From assembly GCF_037975245.1 (NCBI RefSeq), contig NC_092564.1, positions 1,505,984 through 1,569,983 of the forward strand: a DNA stretch of 64,000 nt, written 5' to 3'. Numbering within the stretch: position 1 is the first letter of the stretch; the number at the start of each line of letters is the position of its first letter. Shown in pieces: positions 12,691-26,790 of the stretch. The DNA comes from Apostichopus japonicus. Its lineage: Eukaryota; Echinodermata; Holothuroidea; Aspidochirotida; Stichopodidae. The notes below the pieces were generated by a model. It was not told the DNA's origin, did no database searches, and worked only from the letters and a program-made list of their open reading frames with translations. The position numbers and the translations under genes are program-made.

Positions 12691-15600
12691 AACAAGGATT
12701 AATTAATCTTGCTACTTTCCTTATCGCTTACCCCAAATCAACTTAAACGAACTCGGTTCGATAGTCAACTATTCGTTGTCGTAATATCACTCAGGCTGGA
12801 CCAATTACGCAAGGTAGTCACGTGGTCCATATTGCCAAGAATAGTAAATAATACAACTGAATCTAATCTGAGATCAAATAAATTATGAATTTCTCAGAAT
12901 TGATAACAATCTGATCAACTTGTTTAGAGACCAACGAGTTTAATATCAACATATAAACATCTTTTGCGAATTATTTATCGACCTTTAGCACCGAGTACAC
13001 CTGAGAGAATACCTAGAAAGTCCATGATCGTTCACTCACTTCCTGCGCTATTGACGCTCTGTACACTCAATGACGTCACAGTCTATCTCTTTGTGGACGC
13101 CTGTTCCTCGAACTACGGAAGTGCAGAAAGGGCATCGTAAAGAAGACTGATATATGTGCACAACAATCTCAATGCGGTAAAGGGGAACGAAAACATCGCC
13201 GATTCTCTGAAAAATACTCCGTGGTGCTGAAAATATTGAAAAATCACCTCTTTGCACAGCAGGCTAAGTCTTAATGCCGTAGAGAACGTAAACAACATTA
13301 AACACACGTATCCGTTAGAGTGCACAACACGGACCCTTGGGCCATCATAAAATTGGTTACTAGTGGTATATTAGAGTGCATACCGACAACATGATTATAG
13401 TTTATACAACAGAGCCGTAAGGCATTGCTATGCAGCTAAGTACTAATTTAGTAAGTTGTACGTAACTCCCGTGTTCAATTGTTCATTCACACGTAAACAC
13501 ATGTTTCTAATGAGAGAGCGGAGTGGGTAATTAGCTATACAACCCCTGGTCAATTGGAGTTGTGAAGAACTTTCTCATGTTAAAAAAAGGGGGGGGGGCG
13601 GTGGCATAGTTGTCCCGCGGGGCCCCGATCTGACACTCGATTCCCTTCAACGCCAAAGTGTATGCATATTTGCTTGTCTGGTCAAACTCTATTAACATGC
13701 ATGTTCGTACAATATTCTACATAGAAGAGGAAATCATGTCGTATCAATAAATTTTAATCTATATAATATTATTACGGGAAAGTTGCATCCCTCACTACAT
13801 GCATGGTGATTCTTGTGAACTCACTTATCTTGGTATGAGGAACATGTATGAAAAAGACTGCAGTTAATTGCCTTCTTGGGAAATTATATGCATGAAAGAG
13901 AAAAGGCACTTCTATTAACCCCGTCCATCCGATATCCCCCCCCCCCCCAATCCTACTATTTAAACACATGTAAAACCTTAGTATAAATAAATATTCTATG
14001 AATTGCAAAACAGCAAACTGTGCCACAAACACAATGTGTTCAATATCCGGAGATGGACATCAAGCACATGTGTATATCCCATGCATGTAGTTTGATGCAT
14101 ATACTACAATCGTGCGGTTAATCAGCATATTATAACCCGTATATATTTTGAAGTTTTCTAAAGTGTATGGATGAGCACGTGTTTTCCAATATTACCGACG
14201 CGCGTGAACGTGTCATAAATTCGACATGTAGGTTGCGTGGGGAGGAGATATTTATTTATAATAAGCCTGGAGACTACAATTAGTATAGAATCCGCCGGGA
14301 TGTTACTATAAACTACCTAATCAAAATTAAATTAATACAAATCGGCGCTGACTTGAATCACAACGCTCTCTAACTTGCACTGACGAAGAAAGGAAAACTC
14401 TATTTACCAATGATATTTTCAACCATGCATGCAGTCATTAAACACGATAACTTAATTAGGAAGCCCTGGGCCAGAGATGAACTTTTGGGTCCATGCAGTC
14501 ATGTATGAGGCATTCAAGGCAAGCGATATGTTTACATTAAAATATTCTATACGTACTTCACTAATGTGCATACAGAGTATACGCAGATGGAGTGCACCAG
14601 GAAGATCTTTACAAGCTTTCGATTGATGTGTTATTTGCGTACACCCTGTAAAGTATAAAAGAGTAGTAGGAAGATGCCAAGAAAAAAAGTCATTTATTTT
14701 GAGGTATTCGGGATATTTGTTTCCAAATAGGTAGCCTACGGTATTTTTTTTTTTTTTTTGCGATCTATGTTTGCGGTCCCCTGTTCGAGGTTCTCAGCCG
14801 GGCCCATCTAGCCTAATTGTAACTGTGACCCGGCCCTGGCAGCGATAATACCGTGTAATATGGAAAGGCAATATTCGAATGTCGATATCTTCGTCGGTTC
14901 AGATGTACATAATATGCTATATAGTGTCTCCACGCATGGAAGTAAGACTTTGTCCAAGTTCTCGTTTATCAGGAAACCGTGTTTGCGTGTACGTAGTGAT
15001 GTTATCATGTAAGTTGGAGGTCACAGAAGGTCAAAGTAACCGAGAAACTAATACAAAAGGTAAAGATTGAAAAGCACACCACAAGGCAATGGATTTGCAG
15101 GTCAATGGATATGTAGGTCTTTGACTTCGAAAGATAAAAGGTTCAAGAATTACTAACAAGCTACATGCGGTCAAGAGCTATAAAGTGTCTTTTTTTGCTC
15201 GCGCAAGGCAGATAGTAAGAGAATTGCATACTAGAGGTCAACAACTGAAAACCGTTTTTCAAGCTATATACACACAAAACGTCGACATGTATTTGATATA
15301 GTAACAGCATACAACATACCTTTTAATTTATGTAGGGATCTCTTACTCATAAGTATCGATAAGTACCGTATAATATATACGAAGTACTGATTATCGCATA
15401 CTTAATCAACAACCACAAAATGTCACCGTTTACAACTAAATACATTACTCGAAAAATAACCGTACGTATAGCAAATGTATATCACAGAAAACGCACGGGA
15501 ACCCATAACAGCGTTTGGCATTTGGAAGCAGTCTTGTGAAAATCGATGCGAACATTAACTCGCGCACATCAAATATCCTATTATTTCATTGTTCGCCTGA

Positions 15601-18249
15601 TCTGTACCGTCTGGATTATTTACCCAAAAAATTGTTCTAAATATCAAAGCTCAAAGCTGTTAGCGGCTACGCGACGAATTATTAAGCTGCGAAATTGTAA
15701 GTGGATGTGAGGAGGAATAAATGTCTCACAGACATCGACTAAAAGCATCTTGTGATAGGAAAAGGTGATCGTGAAAATGTTAACAATCACTTCTTAATGC
15801 TTTGGTTTTATATTCATCACACAGCATCCTCCCCGTAAGATCAATAAAGGGTATTGATGACGTCACAATTTTGACACTTGTTGGCACAGCTCGGTATTAT
15901 ATGCTATTGTTTGCTCCTATTTCCGCCACAGCTGTTCATCGGATATAGAAATAAGAACGCATGAACATCACATGTAAAATAAAAATGACCCCAGAAACCG
16001 TTATTTTACAGTTGAAGAAAGATGCGCGACAGTTAAAGTTATGAAACCGTTAATTAGATGCAAACAAAATTAAAAAACAAGTGTGTATAATAATGGTTTT
16101 AATTAAAAAACAAAAAAATTCCCAAACCGATGCAATCGGACATTTAGCACGTTACTTATTTTGGTGTATATATTTTAAACGTGAATTCGTTCGCTACTAG
16201 AAACCCGATCATACCCTGTTAAGCATATTTATTTATTTATTTTATTTTATTTTTATTTTTTATATAATCTTAAGAAAGAAGTATTCGTGCCATAGTAGGC
16301 CTAAGGTTTACAACCTGGCGGAGGTGAAGAAGATACAAGCATAGGTAAGGATTATAGGGAGAAGCAGAGGGGTGGTTCATGTAAGGGTTTTTGCCAAGGG
16401 AGTGGAAGCAGAGGGTTATGACTATCCCCCTATATAATTACGGGTCTGCTTTAAGGTCCTCATTATACTGACTCCAAAATCTGCTAGAAAGTCAGATATG
16501 GTCACCCATGTTTGAACTGCATTCAGCAAACATTTTACCGCCATCCTCTTAACATTCTTCCTCTCTGTTGATATTATTGTCTAGTTGAACCCTCCTTTTG
16601 TGTTTGGAAGTATAATTATGTAGCTCCAAAACCCCGGCGGAGTACTTTTAATATTTTCTTTTAGCTTTTTGTTAGCACGCTAAATATTGGGGCATTATTG
16701 AGTGATTAATTTAGTTTGCATTGGCTTCAACGAACACAGGTGAAACTAGAATAGAAGTATACGTTGGCGCATTCCTTGCATAATTTGTGACGCTAACAAT
16801 AGGAGTTTTTAAGCAATCAGAATAACCTAACCGATAAAGTAAGCTACGCATTAGAATTGTACAGTGTGTATAGTCTGGTCTGAGTGTACTGGGTCCCTTA
16901 ACCTGGAAATATCTTACTGATGTAATGAAGAAAAGAAAACCATACAAGCAGCGGGTAAGTCTCTGTTGTTAACTTAAAAAGATCACATAATGTATAGTAT
17001 CTGCATTGACTGATTGATAATATAAATGTACACGATGAAAATGTTAATGTACACGATGATAATGTAAATATCCACGATGACAATGCACTTTGTGGGTCTT
17101 GTTCGAGTAGTCACATGTAATCCAAGTTGGCGCGATAACTGAGTCCGCGAACGCCTTAAAAACAACTAATGATGACATACAACTAAATGATGATAAAACA
17201 AAATTAGACGATGGTAATGTTTATTATCTATAATTAATAACAAGAGCAGCAACGCTCCAGAAGCTCAGCTAAGCTTCTTTTTTAGAAATTTGTTTTGATT
17301 GGCAATATTTCTGAGCAGTTTATGCATTTGTTTGTGCGAAAAATAAATGACATATAGGTGGGATAAAGGTGTCATTCCTTTCCTCCCATCTCACCCCCCC
17401 CCCCCCCCTTGTCGTATGCTTCTTAGCTTCTTCATAGCAGACATAGTATGTAACAATTTTAAAAAGTTGCATTCCTTCAAAGTAAGAACAGTCACGACAA
17501 AATACTTTTCCTGAACAACTTTCATTCAAACGTTACATCCACAACATTTCAGCAGATTTGGACAAACGCTCTAGGAGGAGTAGCAATTTTTACATTTCTA
17601 GAAAATGACCTCTTGTGACCTCAATTGACCTTTGACTTTACAAAGTAGGACCGCAAGTATGTAACAAAACCACTGACAAGATTTCAGCCAAATCGAATGA
17701 AAAATGACGAAATTGCAGTCATTCATACACGGTGGCAAAAAGTGACAGAATTTCGGCAGAATCGCACGATCGCTATATATAGCTGAGTGAAATCTTTCAG
17801 CTGAAGTAAAAAGCAGGGCAAATTTTTAAGGATTTCTATTTTATCCGAACAGAAATTTGTTCGTCTCGGACCTTCATACCGGTATTTAACTATTCTGTCA
17901 TTAACATATGTAGAGTACCCTCTTCATAACTTTACAAATAATAAATTATTAAGCTCCAAATCAGTTCTAGTGTCTCTTCTTTTATTGGCCTGTAATTATA
18001 TCCTAAGAAAGAATATATTATTTCTTATACGCGGTATGATCAGATAAATAAGAAATCCCAAAAGCAACTGTTTTAAAATATTAAGGGTAGGGAAAAGTAC
18101 AATTGATCATATGTGGAAATTATATAGTCTGCGCTATTCTGAATCAGTGTGCACACACGATTCCAAAGGCTTGGTAAGGAGCGGGGGGGGGGGGGGTAAC
18201 CAAATTAAATTTTAAATATCCCCGACTGATTTAGGCAACTACTGTATAT

Positions 18250-18660
18250 ATGAACTTTTATGGAAAGGCCGGAGGTGAGTCGATGATTTTGTAAGCTGAG
18301 GAGGGAGTGTGGCCCTGGAGTCGTTGAAGCCGATCGACTCCCATGTTATAGTGGGTCTGCTCCCATGTAGGTGGTTATGGGAATCCTCCCTAGGATTACT
18401 CCCATGTAGGTGGGTCTGGGAGTCCTTCTTGGGATTTTACTTTATAGTCAAATGGTGCATTCTGAGGCAAATTAAGAATATAACTTAGGTCTATACTTAG
18501 CTCTATAAACGCAAGATTGTGCCAATAACACTCTTGATGTCTGTGTGCGGTTACGGTGGTCAAATTTCTTCCCCGGCTGAATGTTAAAATTCCCCAACTA
18601 AACCATCTCCCTCTGACTGTAGATAGGAGCCCTCCGTCATATCCTTTGCGCACACCACTG
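18250..18660 (+). mobile_element. Degenerate copy of the 27.5-28.0 kb MITE family
   Basis: Blocks such as GTCGTTGAAGCCGA, GCATTCTGAGGCA and TGCGCACACCACTG recur in the same order as in 27640-28027. The left terminus is not recognisable here. The family has no coding capacity. Confidence 0.55.
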
Positions 18661-18745
18661 TCATCAACGTCACCATCATCGTCATCGTCATCGTCATCGC
18701 CATCGTCATCGTCGTCGTCATCATTATCATCATTAATATTATAAT
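18661..18745. repeat. CATCGT trinucleotide microsatellite
   Basis: Run of imperfect CATCGT/CATCGC/CATCAT triplets. On the minus strand it reads as a poly-Asp tract, which explains a spurious Asp-rich open frame at 18396-18803. Confidence 0.9.
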
Positions 18746-21356
18746 GTCTCGTTATTTTTAAATGGCTGTATAAGTATAGGCTATACTCTTGACGCAGCTT
18801 CAAATCCAGATCAAGTATAACGTAACGATTAGCATGTATAACAGTTATTCCAATCGTTATTCAAAATATTTGTGAGGGTTTTGAAGCACATAATGCAGCA
18901 AAATGAGCTGTAAACTGTAAAGTGAGGTGATGCATACAATATTTGACATCTATTCTTGCCCAAGGCTGATTCCATTATTTTGATATAACTTTCGGAAAGA
19001 ATCATGTCCAAGCTGACTTTAGATAGTATACAGTATTGTGCAATGATAAAAATTTAATCATATAAACGGAACAGAACTAGCAACATCCTCACCCTAACGG
19101 AGGGCGCGTGGGTACTGGGTATGTTGAGTGTACGGCTCGTAACTACATGTATCAAATAGTCGAAATACGAGAGCACAAAAGCTAATGTGTGTTGAAGAGA
19201 AGTTGGTTGTTTGTTTGTGTTTGTGTGGAGGTATTTTGAAGAATAATGATATTTACAATGACAGAGTCTGACATCTTCTCATGTCGATAAGCATAATCAG
19301 TCATGTAATATTACAGTCTCTGTAAAATGCTAAGGGTTTTCACTGATAAAAACAAATCGATTGTGCTGGTCAGAGTTTATTATGTAGAGTTACTTGCATA
19401 TATAATACAACTATATAAGTAAGCCCTGTCATTGTTGGTTAAGCAAGGAAGGGATATAGCTTGCAATTGTATCTATACAAGTGTAACTATATGTCTGTGT
19501 TTATGCTATCTTGGCGGCAAGGATGTTTGTTTTCCATATAACATAAAGCTGTGGTAAATTTAGACTGTCGTTCGAAATAGTTGGAAGTTCTTTCTTATAT
19601 TGGAACTGTCTATTTACGCCTACCCTGTATTATTTTGTTTCTCTTCTCCACTTCTCCACTTTATCGGTTTCCCTAGATGCTCCACATCCATTCTGTAGAA
19701 GCTTCCCCATCCGCCCACCCCCTCGGCCTCGCCCCCACCCCGCCCCCGCGTGCAGCTTGAACATGGTCGCATCCCTATACATATATTGGAAACTATAGGT
19801 CGGAGACTATTTTAACCCTCTTGCAAACAAGAGTGGAATACAGGGGAGGAGATAAGCGAGAAGGGGAGGAAGGATTTTACAGATTTGAAGACTTTTGGAA
19901 TGAAACAGATATTTATTTCAATGAAGCCTTTCGGAGCCTTCACTTAGCATACTGGATATTGTTTGCAATAAACCGCTATCATGCGATTGCAATATTTGAA
20001 CAATTTGCATATTGCATGCCATTGCATTTAACATAAATATGAGCAATTACCTAGTATTAATTGAGCCTATGTATCCTACATATGATGCTCAAACTATTCA
20101 GTTTGCGAATTCAGGTTTCGATGTGAGACATTGATAAATTATAGCCACTGTGGCTGTGTTCACCATTCGCAGACATTAACTTTAATCCAGTAAGAAACAT
20201 CATATTTTATGAGAATCATACTTGCAGAATAGAAGAAGAAAGGAAACACTTTATTTGTAAATGTTTATCTTTTAAATAGTAATGAATAGAATGATTCTTG
20301 CCAAAGAACGATGCATGTCTGAGTGACTCAATTTCGACTTACCTGTTCTCGTATGTACGCTGTCATGATAACACGCGGCTGTGAGCGATACGGTAGTAAT
20401 TTACACACTATAGGGATTACTCCACATGTGCTTTATACAGATGAATGGAAGCATCAACAGGATATGTCAGCTAAAGAAGAATCAAAATTCGGTTTGTTTT
20501 GATGCTTTCGCTAAAAGTAATACGTCGTTGGCAGTCAGTAGAAATATAGCGAATGCAACCAAAGGATTATGAATCTGTATTTTAGCAAAAACACATTATA
20601 GATGCTTTGAAAGCATCATCACTTTTCTTGGCATTGGTACGTCGTTGAATATTCATATTTCATAAATAGCGCATGCAGTCGGTGTGTATGTCTTTTACTG
20701 ATCACATGGGCCGTATTTCACAATTTCAAACAGATATTTTTGGAATATTCCGTTTAATATGGCCGTATTAGGTATGGTTGATTGCGTTACATCATTTCAC
20801 TTTTACCTTTCAACACGTTTATAATGCCTTGCAGAGTTAAATTCAACTACATCATTGGGTCGGGTGTAAAAAGAACACCGATAGATTAATTGTCTTTTTT
20901 AGCCATTCATTATCTACATGAATGTATATTGGTTATGGATGTGGTTGTGGTCATGGTTTATTGTTTGTTCGTTTTTCATCAACTGGAAAACTAATGTATC
21001 GGGGTTTGCTTGCAGTGTTTGTTCATTGCAATGAATGTATACTGTTCATTATAGATGTATGCTATATTATTGTTCTGTACTAGAATTTTCCAGTTACAAC
21101 GTTGTGATTCAATAGATTCTGTTTGAAATTGTTGTGGATTCCCGATTCAAAATCTGCCTCCCTTCGTCGGAATTTCGAGGCGAGCGGGAAAACCCGATGA
21201 TATATATTGCCATTAGCAAAATAGTTGTATTCATGCATAAAGAGGAATTCATGTTTCCATTTTTAGATTTGTCCCTGATTGAGCAGAGAGGCTTCCAAAG
21301 TATATGAAAACACTTGACCCACGTAATTCACATGTGAACACAAAAAACTCGCATAT

Positions 21357-21833
21357 GGCAAGCCATGTGGGAGGAACACCGCATAATATATCCGCGTATT
21401 AATTTGAATATATACGCGGATTATTTCGAATGTAAACGCCTATATATTATTAACCAATCACAAGGCTTAAATATATCCGCGTATTAATTCGAATATAAAC
21501 AAGTTTTAATATGAATACATATGAGGATTAATTCGAATACATATGAGGATTAATTCGAATATCTAAACGTATTAATTTGAATATATACACGTATTAAATC
21601 TTGCTGTTGTCTAAATCAAGTACGTTATTGGCGTGGGTGTATGCTAATAGAGACTAACTTTGCAACTTTCTCATAGGCCTATGTTGCCCTGCGAGGCTAC
21701 AATTGTGGATAAAAGCTATAAGACATTCCAGTTTTTGTCTGATTTAATACGCGTATACATTCGAATTAATACGCGTGTATATTCGTAATAATACGAGGAT
21801 ATTTAATGCGGTGTTTGTCCCATATGGCTTGCC
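21357..21833. mobile_element. 477-bp palindromic MITE-like element
   Basis: Terminal inverted repeats of 28 bp (25 matches) lie at 21357-21384 and 21806-21833, starting GGCAAGCCAT. The interior is AT-rich and made of repeated, self-complementary ATTAATTCGAATATA/ACGCG words. I could not see a clear target-site duplication. Confidence 0.7.
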
Positions 21834-23369
21834 AAACACGCACGCGCGCACGCGCGCACACATATACTCATACGCACTGTCCGCTATGGACTTGTCGGCC
21901 TTACAACCATAGAAAAAAACGATGTTATAATATGGTTATATATCACCATGCAATAGCTAGAAATATAGTTGTAAAATTGAAATAGGTTTTAGAACTTGGC
22001 AAAATATGACTAGCATTGTATTTATGTGTAATATTTGTCACAATTTATCATGGAAAAGTCTACAAATGAAACGAATTCAAGACAAAAAACGCGATTTGAT
22101 TAATTGCTACTACTAACCGTTCGTGAAATCACACTTTTTAAGCAAATTAATCTTCGAAAACGAAATAGGTTAGATAATATTTTATAGTTTAGTAATCTGA
22201 CGATAACATTATTTCGGGGATTTTATCCCAAAATTCTCATAAATTTGGTTAAAGCGTTGCAACTTGGCCACGTATGTCGGCCTAAGTGTAAGTTTAATCG
22301 AAATAGGTTATCTTGTTGAGGAGAGGAAATGTATTTTTTTTACCCATATAATTTTCCTCATGTAACTTTTTATTTGAACTATTCAAAGTTGGAAGCAAAC
22401 CGTTCATCTTGAGGTTTCATTTGCTAAGCACGTTACACAAACAAGTCGATTTTGCATATAGATTTGAATTGAACATGTGGACGCCCATGCAGGCCTTTTG
22501 AAAGTCGACTCGTTGCAACATCAATGTAGGGTATTTATATATGTTTCCCTTGCAATATACCATGAAAAAACTCCAGGTGTTGACATTTGCAAATACTGGT
22601 ACGTCATTATGAGTTACTGTAGTTAAAGTTACCGTCATATATAAAAAAAATTACTAAAGGCAGACCAAGTGGTCTGAAAATATCATTTGAGTAATATTGG
22701 TTTGGTCAATTAGAAGACTGAATGGGGGGGGGGGGGTGGGGTGCGTTGGTAAATATAGACTTATAGCTCACTCACTAGTATAAAGATATGTAACCCCCTA
22801 TACATGCGACTACATCTGCCTATACTAGCAAATCCATGATTGTTTTAGCGACAACAGTATGCGTGTACAAGCATATCCCGGACTACGTGCCGATATCAAC
22901 ATTGCCTATACAGGTATATCCTGACTACATGTGACTACAGTCAGGGGCGTTGCTAAGGCCTGATGATGGGGGGGGGGGGGGGTGTATTGGCTGAAATTCC
23001 AACTGGATGAGTTTTGGAGCCAGAAAATTCCGACTGCTGCCTTGTACACCTTGTACACCCCCCCCCCCGGCACTACTCGTCAACAATACGGTCAGTGTCA
23101 GTCAGACACCCCATCTTTCGCGACTGCACTTTTGTCCCGAACTTGAAGGCTACATAGACTACTGACTACAAAAACTATGTTAATGTATATAACAAAGGGG
23201 AAACATTTTACTTTTCAACAAATTATATTCGACGACATAGTGAATTACCAAAAAAATACAGTGCTTTTTCCTAGCGCGCTTCATATTATTTTCTTGGGAG
23301 GAGGGAGGGGGGGGTGGGGCTATTTATCACTCACATGAAAAATATCACTTCATTTCAACATTTCCAACT

Positions 23370-23705
23370 GAGCATTTGGAATGCAGTGAACAATTAAACA
23401 TTTTGCAGAAAAATTTTGGGTTGACGAATACGATAAGTTGTCAATTAAACATTTTGAAGAAACTTTTCAATTGCTCAGTTGGAATGAAGTGAACAATCGA
23501 ACATTTTGCAAAAAAATGTCCAATTGACGAGATAAGATAAGTTGTCAATTAAACATTTTTCAGAAAATTGTTAAATTGCTCAAACGGAATGAAGTGAACA
23601 ATTGAACATTTTGCAGCAAAATGTCCAATTGACGAGATATGATAAGTTGTCAATTAAACATTCTTCAGAAAATCGTTCAATTGCTCAGTTAAAGCAACTG
23701 AGCAA
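23370..23705. repeat. 105-bp tandem repeat, three copies
   Basis: The word ATAAGTTGTCAATTAAACAT recurs at 23433, 23537 and 23642, with flanking sequence conserved over about 105 bp. Each unit also has internal CAATTGAACATTTT / CAATTGCTCA sub-motifs. No coding sense. Confidence 0.85.
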
Positions 23706-25574
23706 TCCAACATTTTTCTGATTTTTGATAAAATTTTATCTTGTTATCTAAACAATTTACTGAAGTTTTTCTTATGTAGATGGCTCTTTTAAGCTTCCGT
23801 AGATTAGCATTGAGTGTTTTAATTGTATACTATTAAATGTATATCCTGAACTTACTTGAAGCTAGCGAACAGGGTCAACCCACCCAATAGCAAAATTAAT
23901 ACATAAATTATCCGAATTGAAGCTGGCGAACGTTGTACAGTAATTCTAGTAGGCATGTTTTTAGAGTATTCAAAAATCATACGAAGTTTTGTATGGTGGA
24001 GTATAAGGATCGCGAGATACAATTTCTCAATGTGACAAGGAAAACGTGGTAAATTTGACTGATTAAAAGTCAATTTTGACCGAAAATTTTAGATCACTCA
24101 CAAATTATAAGAATATATGAAAATTAGAGTGCGACAGTAGGAAAATTAGAGTGCGACAGTCGGAAACTCTAACTTTCCAACTATCGTCAGTTTTACCAAG
24201 ATTGGGGGGGGGGGGGCTACAGGCTTGCGAGTCACTTCGCCCAACAACCATTTCGCCCAACTGCCATTTCGCCCAACCAGCCTGGTCATTTCGCCCAACC
24301 GCGTTGGTCATTTCGCCCAACCAGCATGGTCAGTTCGCCCAACCGTGTTGGTCATTTGGAAGCAGGACACTTCGCCCAACAACCATTTCGCCCAACTGCC
24401 ATTTCGCCCAACCTTACCATTTCGCCCAACTAGCCTGGTCATTTCGCCCAACCAGCCTGGTCATTTCGCCCAACCAGCCTGGTCATTTCGCCCAACCAGC
24501 CTGGTCATTTCGCCCAACCAGCCTGGTCATTTCGCCCAACCAGCCTGGTCATTTCGCCCAACCTTGATTAAATATGATACTTCAAAAGGAAACGTTCGGG
24601 AATTTTTAACGTTACAGGATACGAACCGAATATTAAGGAATCTTGAGGATGGATCAGTGTTTTAGGGGTTAGGTTTGATAGTAAACGTTCGGGAATTGTT
24701 AACGTTATGGGATTCGAACCGAGTATTAAGGAAACTTGAAGTCGTGGTTAAATTGATTACAAATGTTAATTCATATGTGGTTACATTGATAAAGTGGTTA
24801 AATTGATTAAATATAGTACTTCAATATTACGGACGGGTTTTATATTTTTTTCTTCAATTTAATAAGGAAACGTTCGGGAATTTTTAGTCAGTATGATGGA
24901 TCAGTGTTTTAGGGGTCAGGTTTGATAGGTTTTTTATGAAGACCGATTCCCCTGTGTTTGTATAATAATATAACTTCCATTGTATGCGTAAACGCCTAAA
25001 GTAGTGTAATCCTCCCATTATAAACGAAATAACGTACTGTTCAGACTTCGATCGATATCGAGCGGACCTCACTTTTTTATTTACCTATTACGAAGTAACC
25101 TAACGCAAAAAAAAAAATCAAATTGAACCAGTGAATAGAAAAAGTAATAATATTCTGACTGAATATTAGTAAAAATAAGGTTGGGCGAAATGACCAACAC
25201 GGTTGGGCGAAATGACCATGCTGGTTGGGCGAAATGACTATGATGGTTGGGCGAAATGACCATGCTGGTTGGGCGAAATGACCAGGCTGGTTGGGCGAAA
25301 TGACCAGGCTGGTTGGGCGAAATGGCAGTTGGGCGAAATGGTTGTTGGGCGAAGTGACTAGAAAGCGGTCATTTCGCCCAACCTTATTTTTACTAATATT
25401 CAGTCAGAATAATATTACTTTTTCTATTCCACCAGTTCAATTTGATTTATTTTGGGTAAGGTTACTTCGTAATAGGTAAATAAAGTGAGGGTCCGCTCGA
25501 TATCGATCTGAGTCTGAGCAGTTATTTCGGGTATAATGGGAGGATTACACTACTTTAGGCGTTTACGCATACAA

Positions 25575-25985
25575 TGGAAGTTATATTATTATACAAACAA
25601 AGGGGAATCGTTGTGGAATAATATAACCGTTTCTATTTCACTAGTTCAATTTGATTTATTTTGGGTTATATTATTGGTAGTTATATTATTATTATTATTA
25701 TTATATGGAAGTTATATTATTATATAAACAAAGGGGAATCGGTGTGGAATAATATAACCGTTTCTATTTCACTAATTCAATTTTATTTATTTTGGGTTAA
25801 ATTATTGGAAGTTATATTGTTATTTTTTGGAAGTTATAATATTATACAAACAAAGGGGAACCGTTGTGGAATAATATAACCGTTTCTATTTCACTAGTTC
25901 AATTTGATTTATTTTGGGTTATATTATTGGTAGTTATATTATTATTATTATTATATGGAAGTTATGTTATTATAAAAACAAAGGA
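25575..25985. repeat. About 110-135 bp tandem repeats inside the foldback cluster
   Basis: Units containing GGAAGTTATATTATTATA, AACAAAGGGGAATCG and CCGTTTCTATTTCACTAGTT recur about four times with small length differences caused by ATT microsatellite runs. Confidence 0.8.
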
Positions 25986-26324
25986 GAATCGGCATGTTTG
26001 AGGAACTGAATAGTTGTCTTTTTCTGGTTTATCCCATGTGATTGACAGGCTGATGTCAATAATTGATGTTATTGCATTTGTGAGTCAGTAATCCGCAGTT
26101 ATTGTTTTGGTCAGCCAAGCGTTAATCCGGTCAACCAGACGTTTATCGGAGGCCTATTGTTTGTGGTTTATTAATCCACACCTATTGTTCTGCTTGATGA
26201 CTTCGGTCAAGGTTTATCAAGTCCGCCAGGCATTAATCAAGGGTATTGTTCACAGCAGTTATGTGTTTATCTAGTTCTACATAGTGTTAATCTAATGTTA
26301 TACAAACACAGGGGAATCGGTCTT

Positions 26325-26790
26325 CATAAAAACCTATCAAACCTAACCCCTAAAATACTGGTCCATCCTACTGACTAACAATTCCGGAACGTTAAGTGAA
26401 AAACAATATATATGTAAAACCCGTCCGTAATATTTATCAATGTAACCACATATGTAATCACATATGTAGGCCTAATCAATTTAACCACGACTTCAAGTTT
26501 CCTTAATACTCGGTTCGTATCCCGTAACGTTAACAATTCCCGACCGTTTACTATAAAACCTATCAAACCTAACCCCTAAAATACTGGTCCATCCTACTGA
26601 CTAACAATTCCGGAACGTTAAGTGAAAAACAATATATATATAAAACCCGTCCGTAATATTTATCAATGTAACAACATATGTAATCACATATGTAGGCCTA
26701 ATCAATTTAACCACGACTTCAAGTTTCCTTAATACTCGGTTCGTATCCCGTAACGTTAACAATTCCCGACCGTTTACTATCAAACCTATC
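26325..26790. repeat. 226-bp direct tandem duplication in the right foldback arm
   Basis: The segment at about 26328-26553 is repeated almost perfectly at 26554-26779, so the same short minus-strand frame appears twice 226 bp apart. It is a recent duplication inside the transposon arm. Confidence 0.9.

Larger units (their letters stand above)
9583..21356. other. Intergenic region, no supported gene
   Basis: Almost 12 kb upstream of the SLC34 start. No frame has convincing exon structure on either strand. It contains a 13-bp-stem hairpin (10064-10104), G/C homopolymers (for example near 11267, 12025, 13590, 13937, 17393, 18182), TGACGTCA octamers at 11553, 13071 and 15858, a TTTA-rich run near 16226-16262, and spaced TGACCT half-sites near 17607-17636. 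The SLC34 promoter and any 5' UTR exon should lie in the lower part but I cannot place them. Confidence 0.5.

Noticed and set aside
18396-18803. Acidic minus-strand frame with poly-Asp
   Set aside because: CATCGT microsatellite read as Asp codons within a transposon relic.
24151-24665. Two overlapping plus-strand frames with SPNQPGHFAQPAWS repeats
   Set aside because: Translation of the 21-bp foldback subrepeat in two frames; the same units occur inverted nearby.
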